Assembly (NCBI RefSeq): GCF_014697425.1
Contig: NZ_JACJRU010000021.1
Span: 53,498 to 117,497 of the forward strand
Direction: 5' to 3'
Length of the DNA stretch: 64,000 nt
Source of the DNA: Nostoc sp. FACHB-110
GTDB lineage: Bacteria; Cyanobacteriota; Cyanobacteriia; Cyanobacteriales; Nostocaceae
Part shown: positions 54,187 to 63,511 of the stretch, piece after piece
How the letters are laid out: every line of letters starts with the position of its first letter
Numbering within the stretch: position 1 is the first letter of the stretch
Made by a program: the position numbers and the translations under genes
The notes under the pieces: model-generated
Databases searched by the model: none
Told to the model about the DNA's origin: nothing
The model's input: only the letters and a program-made list of their open reading frames with translations

Positions 54187-54367
54187 TGTTTAATTCTAAA
54201 ACTAAAGTTGATTGAACTTTTGATTTAAGAGAGCCATCGATTAAATCCACAGGCTTCAAATTATTAATCAAGGCTTAATTAAAAACCATCAAACTTCTGA
54301 GTGGTTGCTACCGATGCTCAGAAGTTTTTACTGCAATAAAAGTCACCTAATTATTACCGAATAACAT

Positions 54368-54745
54368 TTAGGGCGATAAAACTAAATTTTGGTTATCTTC
54401 ATATTCTTTACTACCCATAGGTCTATCTTGATAAATCTGTATTTCTTCAGATACGGGGATAAATGTAGCTTGTACAGCTAAATTTTCCTCTTCTTCTAAC
54501 TCTGCATTTAAGCGATTTTCTTCTTCTAAAGCTTGAATTCTTAATAATAGTTCTTCTTCTTGCAGTTCAAATTCCTCTTCAGAAATCTCACCCATATCAA
54601 ACTTTAATTGCAGGCTTAAAAGTTGTTTATGGAGATTTTCTTGAGCATCAAATTCAGTATTAGTACGCTCTTGAATTTGTTCTCCAATCCACATAAGTCC
54701 ATTAATTGGCCCCATGACTGGTAATAGTAAAATTTTCCCAAGCAT
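54368..54745 (-). CDS. gvpG: Gas vesicle protein GvpG
   Basis: A 125-aa protein from ATG 54745 (LGKILLLPVMGPINGLMWIGEQI), with GGAG 9 bases upstream; a TTG six codons earlier overlaps gvpF and is less likely. The hydrophobic N-terminal motif and acidic coiled C-terminal part (FDMGEISEEEFELQEEELL) are the family pattern. The C-terminal 45 residues are longer than the minimal GvpG of about 80 aa. It follows gvpF by 14 bases. Confidence 0.9.
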   Translation of the reverse strand: MLGKILLLPVMGPINGLMWIGEQIQERTNTEFDAQENLHKQLLSLQLKFDMGEISEEEFELQEEELLLRIQALEEENRLNAELEEEENLAVQATFIPVSEEIQIYQDRPMGSKEYEDNQNLVLSP

Positions 54746-54759
54746 TTTATTGACTCCTA

Positions 54760-55494
54760 TCAAGAAATTTGAGCAAAGGTATAAGGTGCAGTAAAATTGT
54801 TGTAGCGAATGCGTAAACGTTCACCAAATTTTTGGTCAATCGCTTCTACTAACTGGCTAAATATCGGTTCTTTATCCCAAGGGATTAAAAAAGCAGCATT
54901 GTAAATCATGTCTTCGGTCATGGGGTCACTTTCAACAACCTCATCTGCCAAAGGGTTTAATTCATTAAAAAAGGTTTGAATTACAGATGCTTTGCGGTCT
55001 GCTAAATTACTTTCAATTAATTGCCCAATATGAATTACTTCATCCATACTTAATGCTTTGCCTTCCATTTGGTCGCGCTGCTGTTTTAAGTCTTGATGAG
55101 CTTGCATCATTGCTTGTAATTCGGATTTAGTATCCCAAAAAATTTTCACGCTGACTTCTCTGCGACCATCCAATTTTTGGAATAACTCTCGTAACGGCTC
55201 TTTGTATGGTTGCAGCAGTTGTGTCACTACTGTTTCCCAATCTTTAACAACTAAGCCAAAACGTAAAGGTAATAAACTTCTATAACCAGCCTGCATGGCC
55301 TGTTCTAGTACTTTTTCATGATTAATTAAATTACGCCGAGAAGCCAAATATTTTTCTTGTTGGGCTTCTGAATATAAAAAATTAAATCCATCAATTAAGT
55401 GGCTAAAAACAGGTTGACCATCTAATCCTTGCAATTCCAAGGTTGCTGGAATTTCTTCAGGGAAAATACCGTATAGATAAAGACCAAAACTCAT
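54760..55494 (-). CDS. gvpF: Gas vesicle protein GvpF
   Basis: A 244-aa GvpF/L protein from ATG 55494 (SFGLYLYGIFPEEIPATLELQGLDGQPV). It has the two-domain pattern of the family, with the LPLRFGLVVKDWETV segment and NAAFLIPWDKEPIFSQLVEAIDQKFGERLRIRYNNFTAPYTFA near the end. It contacts GvpA and is needed early in vesicle nucleation. Part of the gvpN-J-K-F-G gene run. Confidence 0.93.
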   Translation of the reverse strand: MSFGLYLYGIFPEEIPATLELQGLDGQPVFSHLIDGFNFLYSEAQQEKYLASRRNLINHEKVLEQAMQAGYRSLLPLRFGLVVKDWETVVTQLLQPYKEPLRELFQKLDGRREVSVKIFWDTKSELQAMMQAHQDLKQQRDQMEGKALSMDEVIHIGQLIESNLADRKASVIQTFFNELNPLADEVVESDPMTEDMIYNAAFLIPWDKEPIFSQLVEAIDQKFGERLRIRYNNFTAPYTFAQIS

Positions 55495-55615
55495 AATAAT
55501 CAAGAATATGCGAACTAAGGGAATAAATAATTAATCTTAACTGTAGGCTTTTGACTTTTAATTATCTTCACTTTTTTTGGCAGTGTAAGTATTAGTAACA
55601 AAAAGTTATGGATAA

Positions 55616-56089
55616 CTAACAAGGTTTTGCAGTTAAGACTAACCGCAACTTAGCATGGATGAGATTGAGTTGCGCTAGACCTAAATCTATTTCACCATCT
55701 ACAACAACGCCTGTATTTAATAGACGGTCTAGCAGTTCTAGTATCGAAGGTTGATTCCCGACTTCACCCGGATAATAAGAGCCAGGTTTTGGCAAAAGAG
55801 TACCAATCTCGCCTAAATTGATATTCAACTGTGCAGGATCAACCTCAAAAATTTCACACAAGTTTAAAACTTGTTCTTCTAACTTTTGTAAACTTTCACT
55901 AGCTCTTTCTAATTCAGATTCGCTGAGACAGTCTTGTTCCATACGCCGAATTACTTGTGCTTCCATCAGCTGGCGAATTAGTTCCACAACAGTCAAAAAT
56001 AAAGGGGCTAAACCTGCTTTGCTGTTAGTTTGAGAAGCGGTAGGTAGCAAATCAGGCGACTTTTCAATTGGAGTACAAACCATTGTCAT
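55616..56089 (-). CDS. gvpK: Gas vesicle protein GvpK
   Basis: A 157-aa protein with the GvpK core GLAPLFLTVVELIRQLMEAQVIRRMEQDCLSESELERASESLQKLEEQV, and a C-terminal GvpA-like-opposed segment (ILELLDRLLNTGVVVDGEIDLGLAQLNLIHAKLRLVL) that resembles the GvpA/J fold. Essential for gas vesicle formation in other bacteria. It lies between gvpJ and gvpF on the same strand. Confidence 0.93.
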   Translation of the reverse strand: MTMVCTPIEKSPDLLPTASQTNSKAGLAPLFLTVVELIRQLMEAQVIRRMEQDCLSESELERASESLQKLEEQVLNLCEIFEVDPAQLNINLGEIGTLLPKPGSYYPGEVGNQPSILELLDRLLNTGVVVDGEIDLGLAQLNLIHAKLRLVLTAKPC

Positions 56090-56157
56090 GATGCTATCTA
56101 CCTTTCCTAAATGTTACTAATTCGAGTCAATGATTTAGACGGAATATTTCTCAAAAC

Positions 56158-56586
56158 TTACTCAGCTTCAACTTGAAACTCCTCTTCGATTTGACTATCT
56201 TCTTCAGCAATAGGGGTTAAATTTACCTCATCTTTCACATTTGCTGCAGTGAGTAAACGCAGCTGTGTTTCTAGACTATCTAAACGTTGCTGTAGTTGTT
56301 GATTTTCTTCAACTAAACGTTGAGATTTGCTACTGAGATATGGGTCATTTTCCCACCAATTGATACCCATTTCCCGGGCTTTATCAACTGAAGAAATTAG
56401 CAGACGAATTCGGATATGTAATAGTTCTGTCGAAGCAATAGATACAGAAATATCACCAGCAATCACAATTCCTTTATCTAAAACTCTTTCGAGAATATCC
56501 GCTAAGGTAGAGCCTTGTGTCGAAGTAGGAATTACTCGACTTGAGTTAGTTTGAGGACGTGTTGGGTGTATTGGGGTGGTAGTCAC
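56158..56586 (-). CDS. gvpJ: Gas vesicle protein GvpJ
   Basis: A 142-aa minor shell protein. Residues 25-75 are GvpA-like (LADILERVLDKGIVIAGDISVSIASTELLHIRIRLLISSVDKA). The C-terminal tail is charged, with a coiled coil (LVEENQQLQQRLDSLETQLRLL). GvpJ is thought to sit at the cone tips. It overlaps gvpN by four bases. No separate gvpX follows, unlike the gene order I recall for Anabaena flos-aquae. Confidence 0.92.
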   Translation of the reverse strand: MTTTPIHPTRPQTNSSRVIPTSTQGSTLADILERVLDKGIVIAGDISVSIASTELLHIRIRLLISSVDKAREMGINWWENDPYLSSKSQRLVEENQQLQQRLDSLETQLRLLTAANVKDEVNLTPIAEEDSQIEEEFQVEAE

Positions 56587-57824
56587 GATTGATGCGGCTC
56601 TTCAATTGTATATACACGGTTGTTCTTGCTCACTAAACCTTTTTGCTCTAAAGCATCTAGAGCATTCATAGTTACAGTGCGGTTGATGTCGAATTCTTTT
56701 TGAATTAAAGCTAATGCTACGCTTTTATGTTGCTGTAAGTAGTTATAAATTTCTTTCTCAAAGGCAACAAAATGATCTTCACCTGGCTGTTGTGCAACTC
56801 CAGAAGAATCTTCTGCATCAAAATTAGAATCGATGATAGTAGGAAAACCGCTTTCGGCGATCGCATCTGTATTTTCATCTGCTGCTGTGATACCATTATC
56901 CGATTCCTCTATTGCCTGTACGTGCAAGTGGTTGAGTAATTCTAGAAAAATCGTTGTCGCTTCGCTAGCAGACCAATTTGTGCGGTTAAACAGCACATCT
57001 GCACAAATTTCGCGGAAATCAGTATTTTCTGGCAATACCAAAATATTATGTTCCGCACAGACTTTTGCAATCATCAAACAAGAGCGTAAACCAGAGGTCT
57101 TTTCCCCGCCTGTACCCAAACGGAAAGCTTTCACTAACCGGACAATCAATTGAGCATCGGCTCTATTAATACCAGTTTTTTGAGCCAATATCTCGATTTG
57201 AGTTTGCTCATCTGGCTCTGGCATATTAATAGTTACCAACCGATCCATTAAAGCATCTTGCGTTGAATGAACTCCACAATACTCTTCTGGATTGGAAGTG
57301 AAAATAGCCCGAAATTGAGGATTAACGTGCAGGTATTCTGGCTGATTACTGCTAGGAGGAAGGGTGAGAATTTTTTCTTCTAAAGCTGAAAGTAACACGT
57401 TATTGACTTCTGGTCGGGAACGGTTAAATTCGTCATAGACCAAAGTTAGTCCTTCTCGACAAGCTAGAGTCAGCCTAGAATCAACCCAATTTTGTTTGAG
57501 TTCGTCTTCAACCTTCAGAACGTTATGAATGTAATTGTCTAGTAATTTTTTATGGGTGTAACCAGATTCGCTACCAATCAAATCAGAACTTTTAAATTCA
57601 TCATCTCCAAAAACCAACATGATTGGTCTATCTAGACAGTTAGCTAAATGCATAGCTAAGGTTGTTTTCCCTGTACCAGCAGGGCCGCGTAAGTGAATAG
57701 CAAACCCTGATGTCAGATAACGTAACGCCCGAATTGCTACTCGCTCAATTGCAGGTGTAATGACAAATTGTCCAGGACGGACACGCAGCACAGCTCTTTT
57801 CTTGTTATTTGTAGCGATAGCCAT
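56583..57824 (-). CDS. gvpN: Gas vesicle AAA+ ATPase GvpN with C-terminal winged-helix extension
   Basis: A 413-aa MoxR-type AAA+ ATPase. Walker A GPAGTGKTTLA near residue 45, Walker B LTLVYDEFNRSRPEVNN, and sensor FTSNPEEYCG; it is needed for vesicles to grow from bicones to cylinders. An acidic linker (about 305-340) leads to an extra domain of about 60 residues (NYLQQHKSVALALIQKEFDINRTVTMNALDALEQKGLV) that looks like a winged helix-turn-helix. The family core ends before this extension. The start is ATG 57824. Confidence 0.93.
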   Translation of the reverse strand: MAIATNNKKRAVLRVRPGQFVITPAIERVAIRALRYLTSGFAIHLRGPAGTGKTTLAMHLANCLDRPIMLVFGDDEFKSSDLIGSESGYTHKKLLDNYIHNVLKVEDELKQNWVDSRLTLACREGLTLVYDEFNRSRPEVNNVLLSALEEKILTLPPSSNQPEYLHVNPQFRAIFTSNPEEYCGVHSTQDALMDRLVTINMPEPDEQTQIEILAQKTGINRADAQLIVRLVKAFRLGTGGEKTSGLRSCLMIAKVCAEHNILVLPENTDFREICADVLFNRTNWSASEATTIFLELLNHLHVQAIEESDNGITAADENTDAIAESGFPTIIDSNFDAEDSSGVAQQPGEDHFVAFEKEIYNYLQQHKSVALALIQKEFDINRTVTMNALDALEQKGLVSKNNRVYTIEEPHQS

Positions 57825-58240
57825 AGATTATGAGGATGAAAAATAGTTGGGAAAGTAAAAATTTAGATTTTTAGATTGCCAATTGCAATTTAGTATGCTA
57901 ACTTAGTAAAACTATCAAATAAAAAGTTAATTCTTATTTGTCATAAATCACAAATTAAGGGAACACTTTAAAGTTTGATAGCGTCTAGAAAATAAGTTAA
58001 TCAATAACATCTAAAAATATCTAAAGTTTTACATTAAAACTCATTGTTGATTTCGCCCCCTTTTCTCATCAGTTGTTTAACTGTAAGATTAGGGGGTTTT
58101 ACTTTTGAGTGGACTTTGCCAATCAATGGCTAATTCTCTAAAATACTATTTACAGATAGACAGCAGAGAGCAGAAAAAGTTTATCTGTAAAAGATGTACC
58201 AAAACAGAATTCGCTTTTTAGGCAGAAGTACCGACTATGA
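57825..58240. other. Intergenic region between gvpC and gvpN
   Basis: About 416 AT-rich bases with no gene seen. The length suggests that gvpN-J-K-F-G may have its own promoter, apart from the strong gvpA-gvpC transcript. Confidence 0.4.
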
Positions 58241-58630
58241 TTAAAATTTGCCAAAAATACTAGCAAACAAATCCTGACGGAATTGATGCAGATATTGTCT
58301 TTGTGCTTCGGCTTTCTCAGCTCTATCTTTAGCTGTTTCGGCTAAAAACTCTTGGGTTGTTTGCTCAAGTTCTTGGTAGAAATTACGTAAAAACTGAGCT
58401 TGTGCTTTAGCTTGAGCAGCTCTTTTTTTAGTAGTTTCTTTGAGAAACTTGTGGGTAGTTGTTTCCAAGTCGTAATGGAACTGATGTAGCTGTTGCGCCT
58501 GTTTTTTGGCTTCTTCTTGTCTATGTGCTTTTGTAGCTGACAAGAATTCTTGAGTCTCTCTAAATAGTTGAGTTACTTCCTCAGCTATCGACCGACGCTC
58601 TTGCCGGATTTTTTCCATTAAAGCCGTCAT
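58241..58630 (-). CDS. gvpC: Gas vesicle outer protein GvpC, three-repeat form
   Basis: A 129-aa helical protein that coats and stiffens the GvpA shell. After a 25-residue N-terminus come three 33-residue repeats (residues 26-58, 59-91, 92-124), each starting T-x-x-F-L and ending near F-x-x-x-L-E, followed by a five-residue tail. Anabaena flos-aquae GvpC has five repeats in 193 aa. Shorter GvpC variants are known in Planktothrix and go with differences in vesicle width and collapse pressure. Confidence 0.93.
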   Translation of the reverse strand: MTALMEKIRQERRSIAEEVTQLFRETQEFLSATKAHRQEEAKKQAQQLHQFHYDLETTTHKFLKETTKKRAAQAKAQAQFLRNFYQELEQTTQEFLAETAKDRAEKAEAQRQYLHQFRQDLFASIFGKF

Positions 58631-58827
58631 GAGGTTCTCCGTAATGTGATTACAACCGTCAAGAAACTACATTTACCTAGAAATTACATCTGGTAAATGT
58701 AGCTCAAAAAAGACCTAGAATTTTTAACTGATGACTCAGTATCTCAATCATTAACAAATAATGGCACACAAATCAGAATTACTTAACTTAATTAGTAATT
58801 CTGATTTTATTACCGCCTATTTAATAA

Positions 58828-59043
58828 TTAAGCAGGTACAGCAGCTGATTGTGTTAGACCAACAGCTTCTGCATATTTCAGGTAGGTTTCAACGGAAGCA
58901 ATGACGATGCGAGCTTCAATTGCTAGTAATTCAATACCAACTAAAGAAACACGTACCCAAGCATCTACAACGATACCTTTATCTAGGATACGGTCAATAA
59001 CTTCTGCCAAGCTTGAAGAAGAGTTAGTTTTTTCAACTGCCAT
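58828..59043 (-). CDS. gvpA: Gas vesicle structural protein GvpA (copy 2)
   Basis: A 71-aa shell protein, AVEKTNSSSSLAEVIDRILDK, GIVVDAWVRVSLVGIELLAIEARIVIASVETYLKYAEAVGL. It forms the ribs of the gas vesicle wall. The protein is identical to the upstream copy, while the DNA differs at several synonymous sites, so selection keeps the sequence. It lies between copy 1 and gvpC. Confidence 0.98.
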   Translation of the reverse strand: MAVEKTNSSSSLAEVIDRILDKGIVVDAWVRVSLVGIELLAIEARIVIASVETYLKYAEAVGLTQSAAVPA

Positions 59044-59144
59044 GATTTTGCACCTTAATTTAGTGGATTGAACATTTACTGATTGGAAGAATAATGCCGT
59101 AATTACTAATAGCGAATTACGACAATATATAAGCTAGACAATGA

Positions 59145-59360
59145 TTAAGCAGGTACAGCTGCTGATTGGGTTAGACCAACAGCTTCTGCATATTTCAAGT
59201 AGGTTTCAACAGAAGCAATCACGATGCGAGCTTCAATCGCTAATAGTTCAATACCAACTAAAGAAACACGTACCCAAGCATCTACAACGATACCTTTGTC
59301 TAGGATACGGTCAATAACTTCTGCCAAGCTTGAAGAAGAATTAGTTTTTTCGACTGCCAT
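59145..59360 (-). CDS. gvpA: Gas vesicle structural protein GvpA (copy 1)
   Basis: A 71-aa shell protein identical in sequence to the copy at 58828-59043 and separated from it by 101 bases. As the first gene of the cluster it should be the most strongly expressed. Duplicate gvpA genes raise the dose of the main wall protein and are common in cyanobacteria. Confidence 0.98.
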   Translation of the reverse strand: MAVEKTNSSSSLAEVIDRILDKGIVVDAWVRVSLVGIELLAIEARIVIASVETYLKYAEAVGLTQSAAVPA

Positions 59361-59813
59361 GATTTTAGACCTTTACTCATTGTTGATTATTTAGTATTAA
59401 GCTTTGCTCTAGGCATCGCTCGCTACTGAATAAATATTAAACATACATTTTCTAGATGTAAATAGTCGATCAGCATTAAGTAATGTAAAAAGCAACGTTT
59501 CTGAACAATAGATGAGAGTTTTAATGTTGAATCTATGTTGGCTTTTGCTATTACTGAAATAAAAATGTAAGTTTTTAACTATTATGTTGTTTGTTTTGTA
59601 TGTTTTGATGTAAATTTTCAAAGAAATTCAATCTTTACATTTTTTTTACATCGAAATGTAATTTTCTAATTCCATTTCGTGAAAAAAGACTTTTATCAGT
59701 AAAAACCCAGAGATTTTTTGTAAATTCGCTGATTAAAATACGTGAGATTACGGCTACTAATTTCTTGAGTAAATAACATAGGATATTTTCAACAATTAAC
59801 TTGAGGCAAAATT
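59361..59813. other. Divergent promoter region between gvpA and a small plus-strand gene
   Basis: About 450 AT-rich bases; no gene supported. It must carry the gvpA promoter at its left side and that of the 88-aa gene at its right. I cannot mark -35/-10 boxes with confidence. Confidence 0.45.
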
Positions 59814-60080
59814 ATGTCTACAGAAAGTAGTACAGATCCCGTAAGGCGAGAAGCCTTAGAGGGACTAATTGCTCATTTCATTAGTCAAGGGCATAAACCT
59901 GAATATGCACAGGTGATGGCAACTTCCATTATTTTTCAAACAGACTTAGATTTAAGAAATGCCCAAATTGCCAGTCTTTTAGGCTGGTTGAAACAGGAAC
60001 ATGAAAATATCTATCCTGCTTGTTTATCTATAGTGGAAAAAACTCGTGAGGAATTTGAAAATCGAGTCCAAGCAGGTTAA
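59814..60080 (+). CDS. 88-aa protein of unknown function, divergent from gvpA
   Basis: An 88-aa helical soluble protein (EALEGLIAHFISQGHKPEYAQVMATSIIF, LDLRNAQIASLLGWLKQEHENIYPA). No family recognised. ATG 59814 is preceded by TTGAGG. It is transcribed away from the gas vesicle operon and could be a regulator or merely a neighbour. Confidence 0.65.
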   Translation: MSTESSTDPVRREALEGLIAHFISQGHKPEYAQVMATSIIFQTDLDLRNAQIASLLGWLKQEHENIYPACLSIVEKTREEFENRVQAG

Positions 60081-60395
60081 ACCCAAGAGCATTTCTGGCA
60101 ATGAGTTTGCACTCATATTATTATGTCCGGTGAAAGGCTGATTGATCATTCAGGCAGCAAGCAGAGAGCAAAGGAAGAAAAATCAAGGGTTGGGGGAAGG
60201 GTGTAAGAGCTTACGGGGGTGTATGTATCTAAAACTCTTACACCCGACACCGAATGCCAATAAGTTAAGCGTAAACCCTTGATATGGTTGGCTTGTGGGG
60301 TGTGGGGTGTGGGGAATTAAGAAGATGTGAACTCCCTTAGGCAATTAAAATTTAATTATCTTCAGCACTACACCCACTCAGCCACCCCCAACACC
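60081..60395. repeat. Intergenic spacer filled with heptamer-type repeats
   Basis: GGGTTGGGGGAAGGGTGTAAG, GGGGGTGTATGTATC and GTGGGGTGTGGGGTGTGGGG occur here; related to the repeats near 29730 and 49085. No gene is seen. Confidence 0.55.
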
Positions 60396-62648
60396 CTACC
60401 CAGCAAATTCAGTGATTAACAGCTTATTTAGTTGCTCTGCTACTGTTGGCGGTATGTTAGTAAAGCAAATATAATAACTGTTTGGTTGTGTTGTTTTGTC
60501 TAAGACTTTAGCATAGATATCTTCAGTAATTGTGGCATTGGGCGGCATAAAAAAGTTTAATTTTAAATTGGTAAACGGCGGCAAAATTACTGGATGTATT
60601 GTTGAATCATAGTATATTTGTCCTCCTTTAGCTGATAACTTAACTAAGTTACCCGTTCTGAGGATGGTCTCTACATCTTTACCATCCAAAACTGCATACT
60701 GTAGGGGAATTGCTATTGGGAGTTGCCAAAATATTTCGTCTTCTTGAGCTAGATATAAATTGTATTCTCCAGCAATACCCCCAATTTCATATATTTTAAT
60801 GGGTTGGGTGATTCCTTTGGCTTGTACTTCTTTAACTCCCATAACTTTGACAATAGAACCAGCTTCGTTAACAGTTGATTCAGAAACAAAAATTTGTCCA
60901 CCGATTGTATAAGATTCAATTCGATAAGTTAAATTTACTTGACTACCAATAATTCCATATTTGGTGCGTTTTTCTGAGCCAATATTCCCTACTACTACTT
61001 CGGCTGTATTAATACCGATGCCCATTTCTAGTTTTGCTAATCCCATTTGCTGGATTTTTTCATTGACATCTGCCATTGCTAACTGCATGGCCACTGCACA
61101 AGCAATTGCTCTATTAGCATCATCTTTTCTCGTAATTGGCGCACCAAATAAAACTAAAATGCCATCACCCATAAATTCATCAATGGTTCCTTGATATTGA
61201 GTGATGATATCTGCCATATAACCTAAATAAAGGTTAATAATTTTAATCACTTCTTCTGCCGATAATCTCTCAGAAGCTGCGGTAAACCCTCTTAAGTCAG
61301 AAGTGAGAATGGTAATTTTCTTACGTTCTCCACCAAGTTTTAAACCTTCAGGATTTTCTAATAAATTGGCGACAACATCATCGTTAAGATAGCGACCAAA
61401 GGTTTTGCGAATAGCTCCCGCAGTTCTAGCTACATAAGCGGTGACGGCAATTCCTGAACCAATTAATGTCATTAATGATGGAACGATGGGCATCCATAAA
61501 CCTGTCAAAAAAGCTAAATAACTAATGCCAACAAGACTAAATCCAGCCAATAATAAACTAATAATAGGTAATAGAGATTTACGTTTAGATATGCCACTAT
61601 ATCTTTGTTGCCAACTTAAGCTAGCACCAATCAATGCCCACAAAGAAATCCATAACCATTCTTGTGGTTTATTCCATGTTGTGATTAATGGTCTTTTATC
61701 TAAAGTTGCACTTAAAATTTGACTGATAGCATGACCATGAATTGCTATGCCTGCCATGCGTTTTGGCGCTGTTAATATTGTGCTGCTATAAGGAGTGTAA
61801 AATAAGTCTTTGAGGCTTTCAGATGTTGGGCCAATTAAAACAATACGTCCCTTGAGTAAATTTTTAGGGATGCGATTTTCTAAGACATCGTTAATTGATA
61901 TATATTGAAAGCTGCGCTGGGCATGACGATAATTTATCAGTACCTGATAACCTTGGTCTTCGGCTTTAATATAACCGCCATCATTGCCTTTAAATAATGG
62001 GTAAATAACATTACCTGTTTTTACTAACAAATCATCTGTTTGCCCGACTTCTATATGGCGATCGCTCAAATAAAGATAAGCTAATTTAAAGGCAAAACTA
62101 AAAACATTATCGCCATTTTTATCGGCTAAATACAGCAAATTCCGCCGAACTTTCCCATCCCCATCTAAAGGAAAATCATTTGCACCTACTTGTCCTAATT
62201 TTTTGAGTGATGGTGGTGGTGCAACGGCTGAACTATCATCACTTTCAGCAACTTTCTGCACACCAACTAAATTAGGCGTAGATGCAAATACTTTAACTAA
62301 GGAATCATGGCCAGAACCCACTGGTAAATCTCGATATAAATCTAAACCGATCGCACTGGGTTTTTGTTGTTTGATATTATCTAAAATCTTCGCTAGTAAG
62401 CTATCTGGTAATGGCCAGTTACCCCGCTTACCGAGTTTCTGTACATCTGCTTCATTAATTTCCACAATCACAATCCGCGAGTCTATAGCTTCTGGAGGAC
62501 TTAACAGAAACATTTGATCTAGTGCGGCTAATTCCAACATCTGCAATAGTCCACTGGAGCGCAGAATCAAGACAAATATGCATACACTAGGAGCCGTAAT
62601 GAAGATACCGCGCCATTGCCAAAGTTGTTTTTTAATCTGACTCCACAT
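60396..62648 (-). CDS. CHASE2-domain adenylate/guanylate cyclase
   Basis: A 750-aa membrane cyclase. It begins with one membrane helix (IFITAPSVCIFVLILRSSGLL), an extracytoplasmic CHASE2 sensor (about 45-315, with RIVIVEINEADVQKLGKRGNWP and RIVLIGPTSESLKDLFYTP), and three further helices (about 330-410). The class III catalytic domain follows, with metal-binding Asp in ILTSDLRGFTAASERLS (about 450) and in EFMGDGILVLFGAP (about 494), and MGIGINTAEVVVGNIGSEKR. A C-terminal region of about 130 residues is unassigned. It makes cAMP or cGMP in response to an unknown external signal. The DUF928 gene upstream is its usual partner in cyanobacteria. Confidence 0.92.
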   Translation of the reverse strand: MWSQIKKQLWQWRGIFITAPSVCIFVLILRSSGLLQMLELAALDQMFLLSPPEAIDSRIVIVEINEADVQKLGKRGNWPLPDSLLAKILDNIKQQKPSAIGLDLYRDLPVGSGHDSLVKVFASTPNLVGVQKVAESDDSSAVAPPPSLKKLGQVGANDFPLDGDGKVRRNLLYLADKNGDNVFSFAFKLAYLYLSDRHIEVGQTDDLLVKTGNVIYPLFKGNDGGYIKAEDQGYQVLINYRHAQRSFQYISINDVLENRIPKNLLKGRIVLIGPTSESLKDLFYTPYSSTILTAPKRMAGIAIHGHAISQILSATLDKRPLITTWNKPQEWLWISLWALIGASLSWQQRYSGISKRKSLLPIISLLLAGFSLVGISYLAFLTGLWMPIVPSLMTLIGSGIAVTAYVARTAGAIRKTFGRYLNDDVVANLLENPEGLKLGGERKKITILTSDLRGFTAASERLSAEEVIKIINLYLGYMADIITQYQGTIDEFMGDGILVLFGAPITRKDDANRAIACAVAMQLAMADVNEKIQQMGLAKLEMGIGINTAEVVVGNIGSEKRTKYGIIGSQVNLTYRIESYTIGGQIFVSESTVNEAGSIVKVMGVKEVQAKGITQPIKIYEIGGIAGEYNLYLAQEDEIFWQLPIAIPLQYAVLDGKDVETILRTGNLVKLSAKGGQIYYDSTIHPVILPPFTNLKLNFFMPPNATITEDIYAKVLDKTTQPNSYYICFTNIPPTVAEQLNKLLITEFAG

Positions 62649-62728
62649 GAAATTATCGCAATCCTATTTGATTTATAAATTACTTAAGGAGGCAGGGAGT
62701 AGGGAGTAGGGAGTGAATCAGACGAGTT

Positions 62729-63511
62729 TCACAGCTTACGTTGGGAGTTGGCTTGTGGAGCTTGGGTATTTTCTGTAGAGTTATTAATTAAAGGTTGGGA
62801 AACTAAGTTGTTTAAGCCGACTGAATCTAGAAATGCTCGCCAATTAACTATAACTGTGCGATCGCTTGGATTAGTCAGCCGTTGTTGGACTAAAATTTGT
62901 AAAGCTTCATGCCAAATACCAGCGCTTGCATACACTTGCGAAAGTTGCTTGGGATTTGTACTGGCTAATTGCTTTGATAATGCTGGTGTGGTTTGGATGC
63001 GTTCTACCCAACCATCGATAGTAGTTTGTTTTCCTGTATCTTCTAGACTACAAGCGATCGCAAAATACCAATGATACTGCTCACCCACTTTTAAGCTAGG
63101 TGCGTTGCTTGGGAGCGTAAAACCCATAATTCCCGGTTTGTCCGGCAATTTTACAGTTGTTGAGTAGACTATATCGTCCCCATCTAATAGAGAAAATTCT
63201 CCCGTTTGGATGCTATTTGGTGAGACAAACCAATAAAAACTCGGACGTTCAGCTAAAGTTAACCCTAATTTATTTTGCGGTATTAACGGCTGTAAATTCT
63301 TTTTACTGGCTAAACAAGCACCACCACGAGTTCCCCCACCCGCCGTAGTTCGCGGTGCTTGGCGATTTGGCGGGGTAAATTTTTGACTAATTTGCCAGTT
63401 TTGCAATCTTCGCGGTACTTGAGAGAACCCTTTGGGCAAACTAGCAGTGATTGATAAACTAACAGAAAGAGTAAATACTATTAGATGTCTAAATTTTGTG
63501 CCTAATTTCAT
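62729..63511 (-). CDS. DUF928 protein, exported
   Basis: A 260-aa protein with signal peptide (HLIVFTLSVSLSITASLPKGFS), a low-complexity stretch (PRTTAGGGTRGGAC), and the DUF928 core (LTLAERPSFYWFVSP, PGIMGFTLPSNAPSLKVGEQYHWYFAIAC, VERI, YASAGIWHEALQIL). The function is unknown. It is the first gene of a two-gene operon with the CHASE2 cyclase and may supply its external ligand-sensing partner. Confidence 0.88.
   Translation of the reverse strand: MKLGTKFRHLIVFTLSVSLSITASLPKGFSQVPRRLQNWQISQKFTPPNRQAPRTTAGGGTRGGACLASKKNLQPLIPQNKLGLTLAERPSFYWFVSPNSIQTGEFSLLDGDDIVYSTTVKLPDKPGIMGFTLPSNAPSLKVGEQYHWYFAIACSLEDTGKQTTIDGWVERIQTTPALSKQLASTNPKQLSQVYASAGIWHEALQILVQQRLTNPSDRTVIVNWRAFLDSVGLNNLVSQPLINNSTENTQAPQANSQRKL

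Noticed and set aside
59409..59621. 70-aa minus-strand frame upstream of gvpA
   Set aside because: It lies in the promoter region, has AT-rich composition and no ribosome site.
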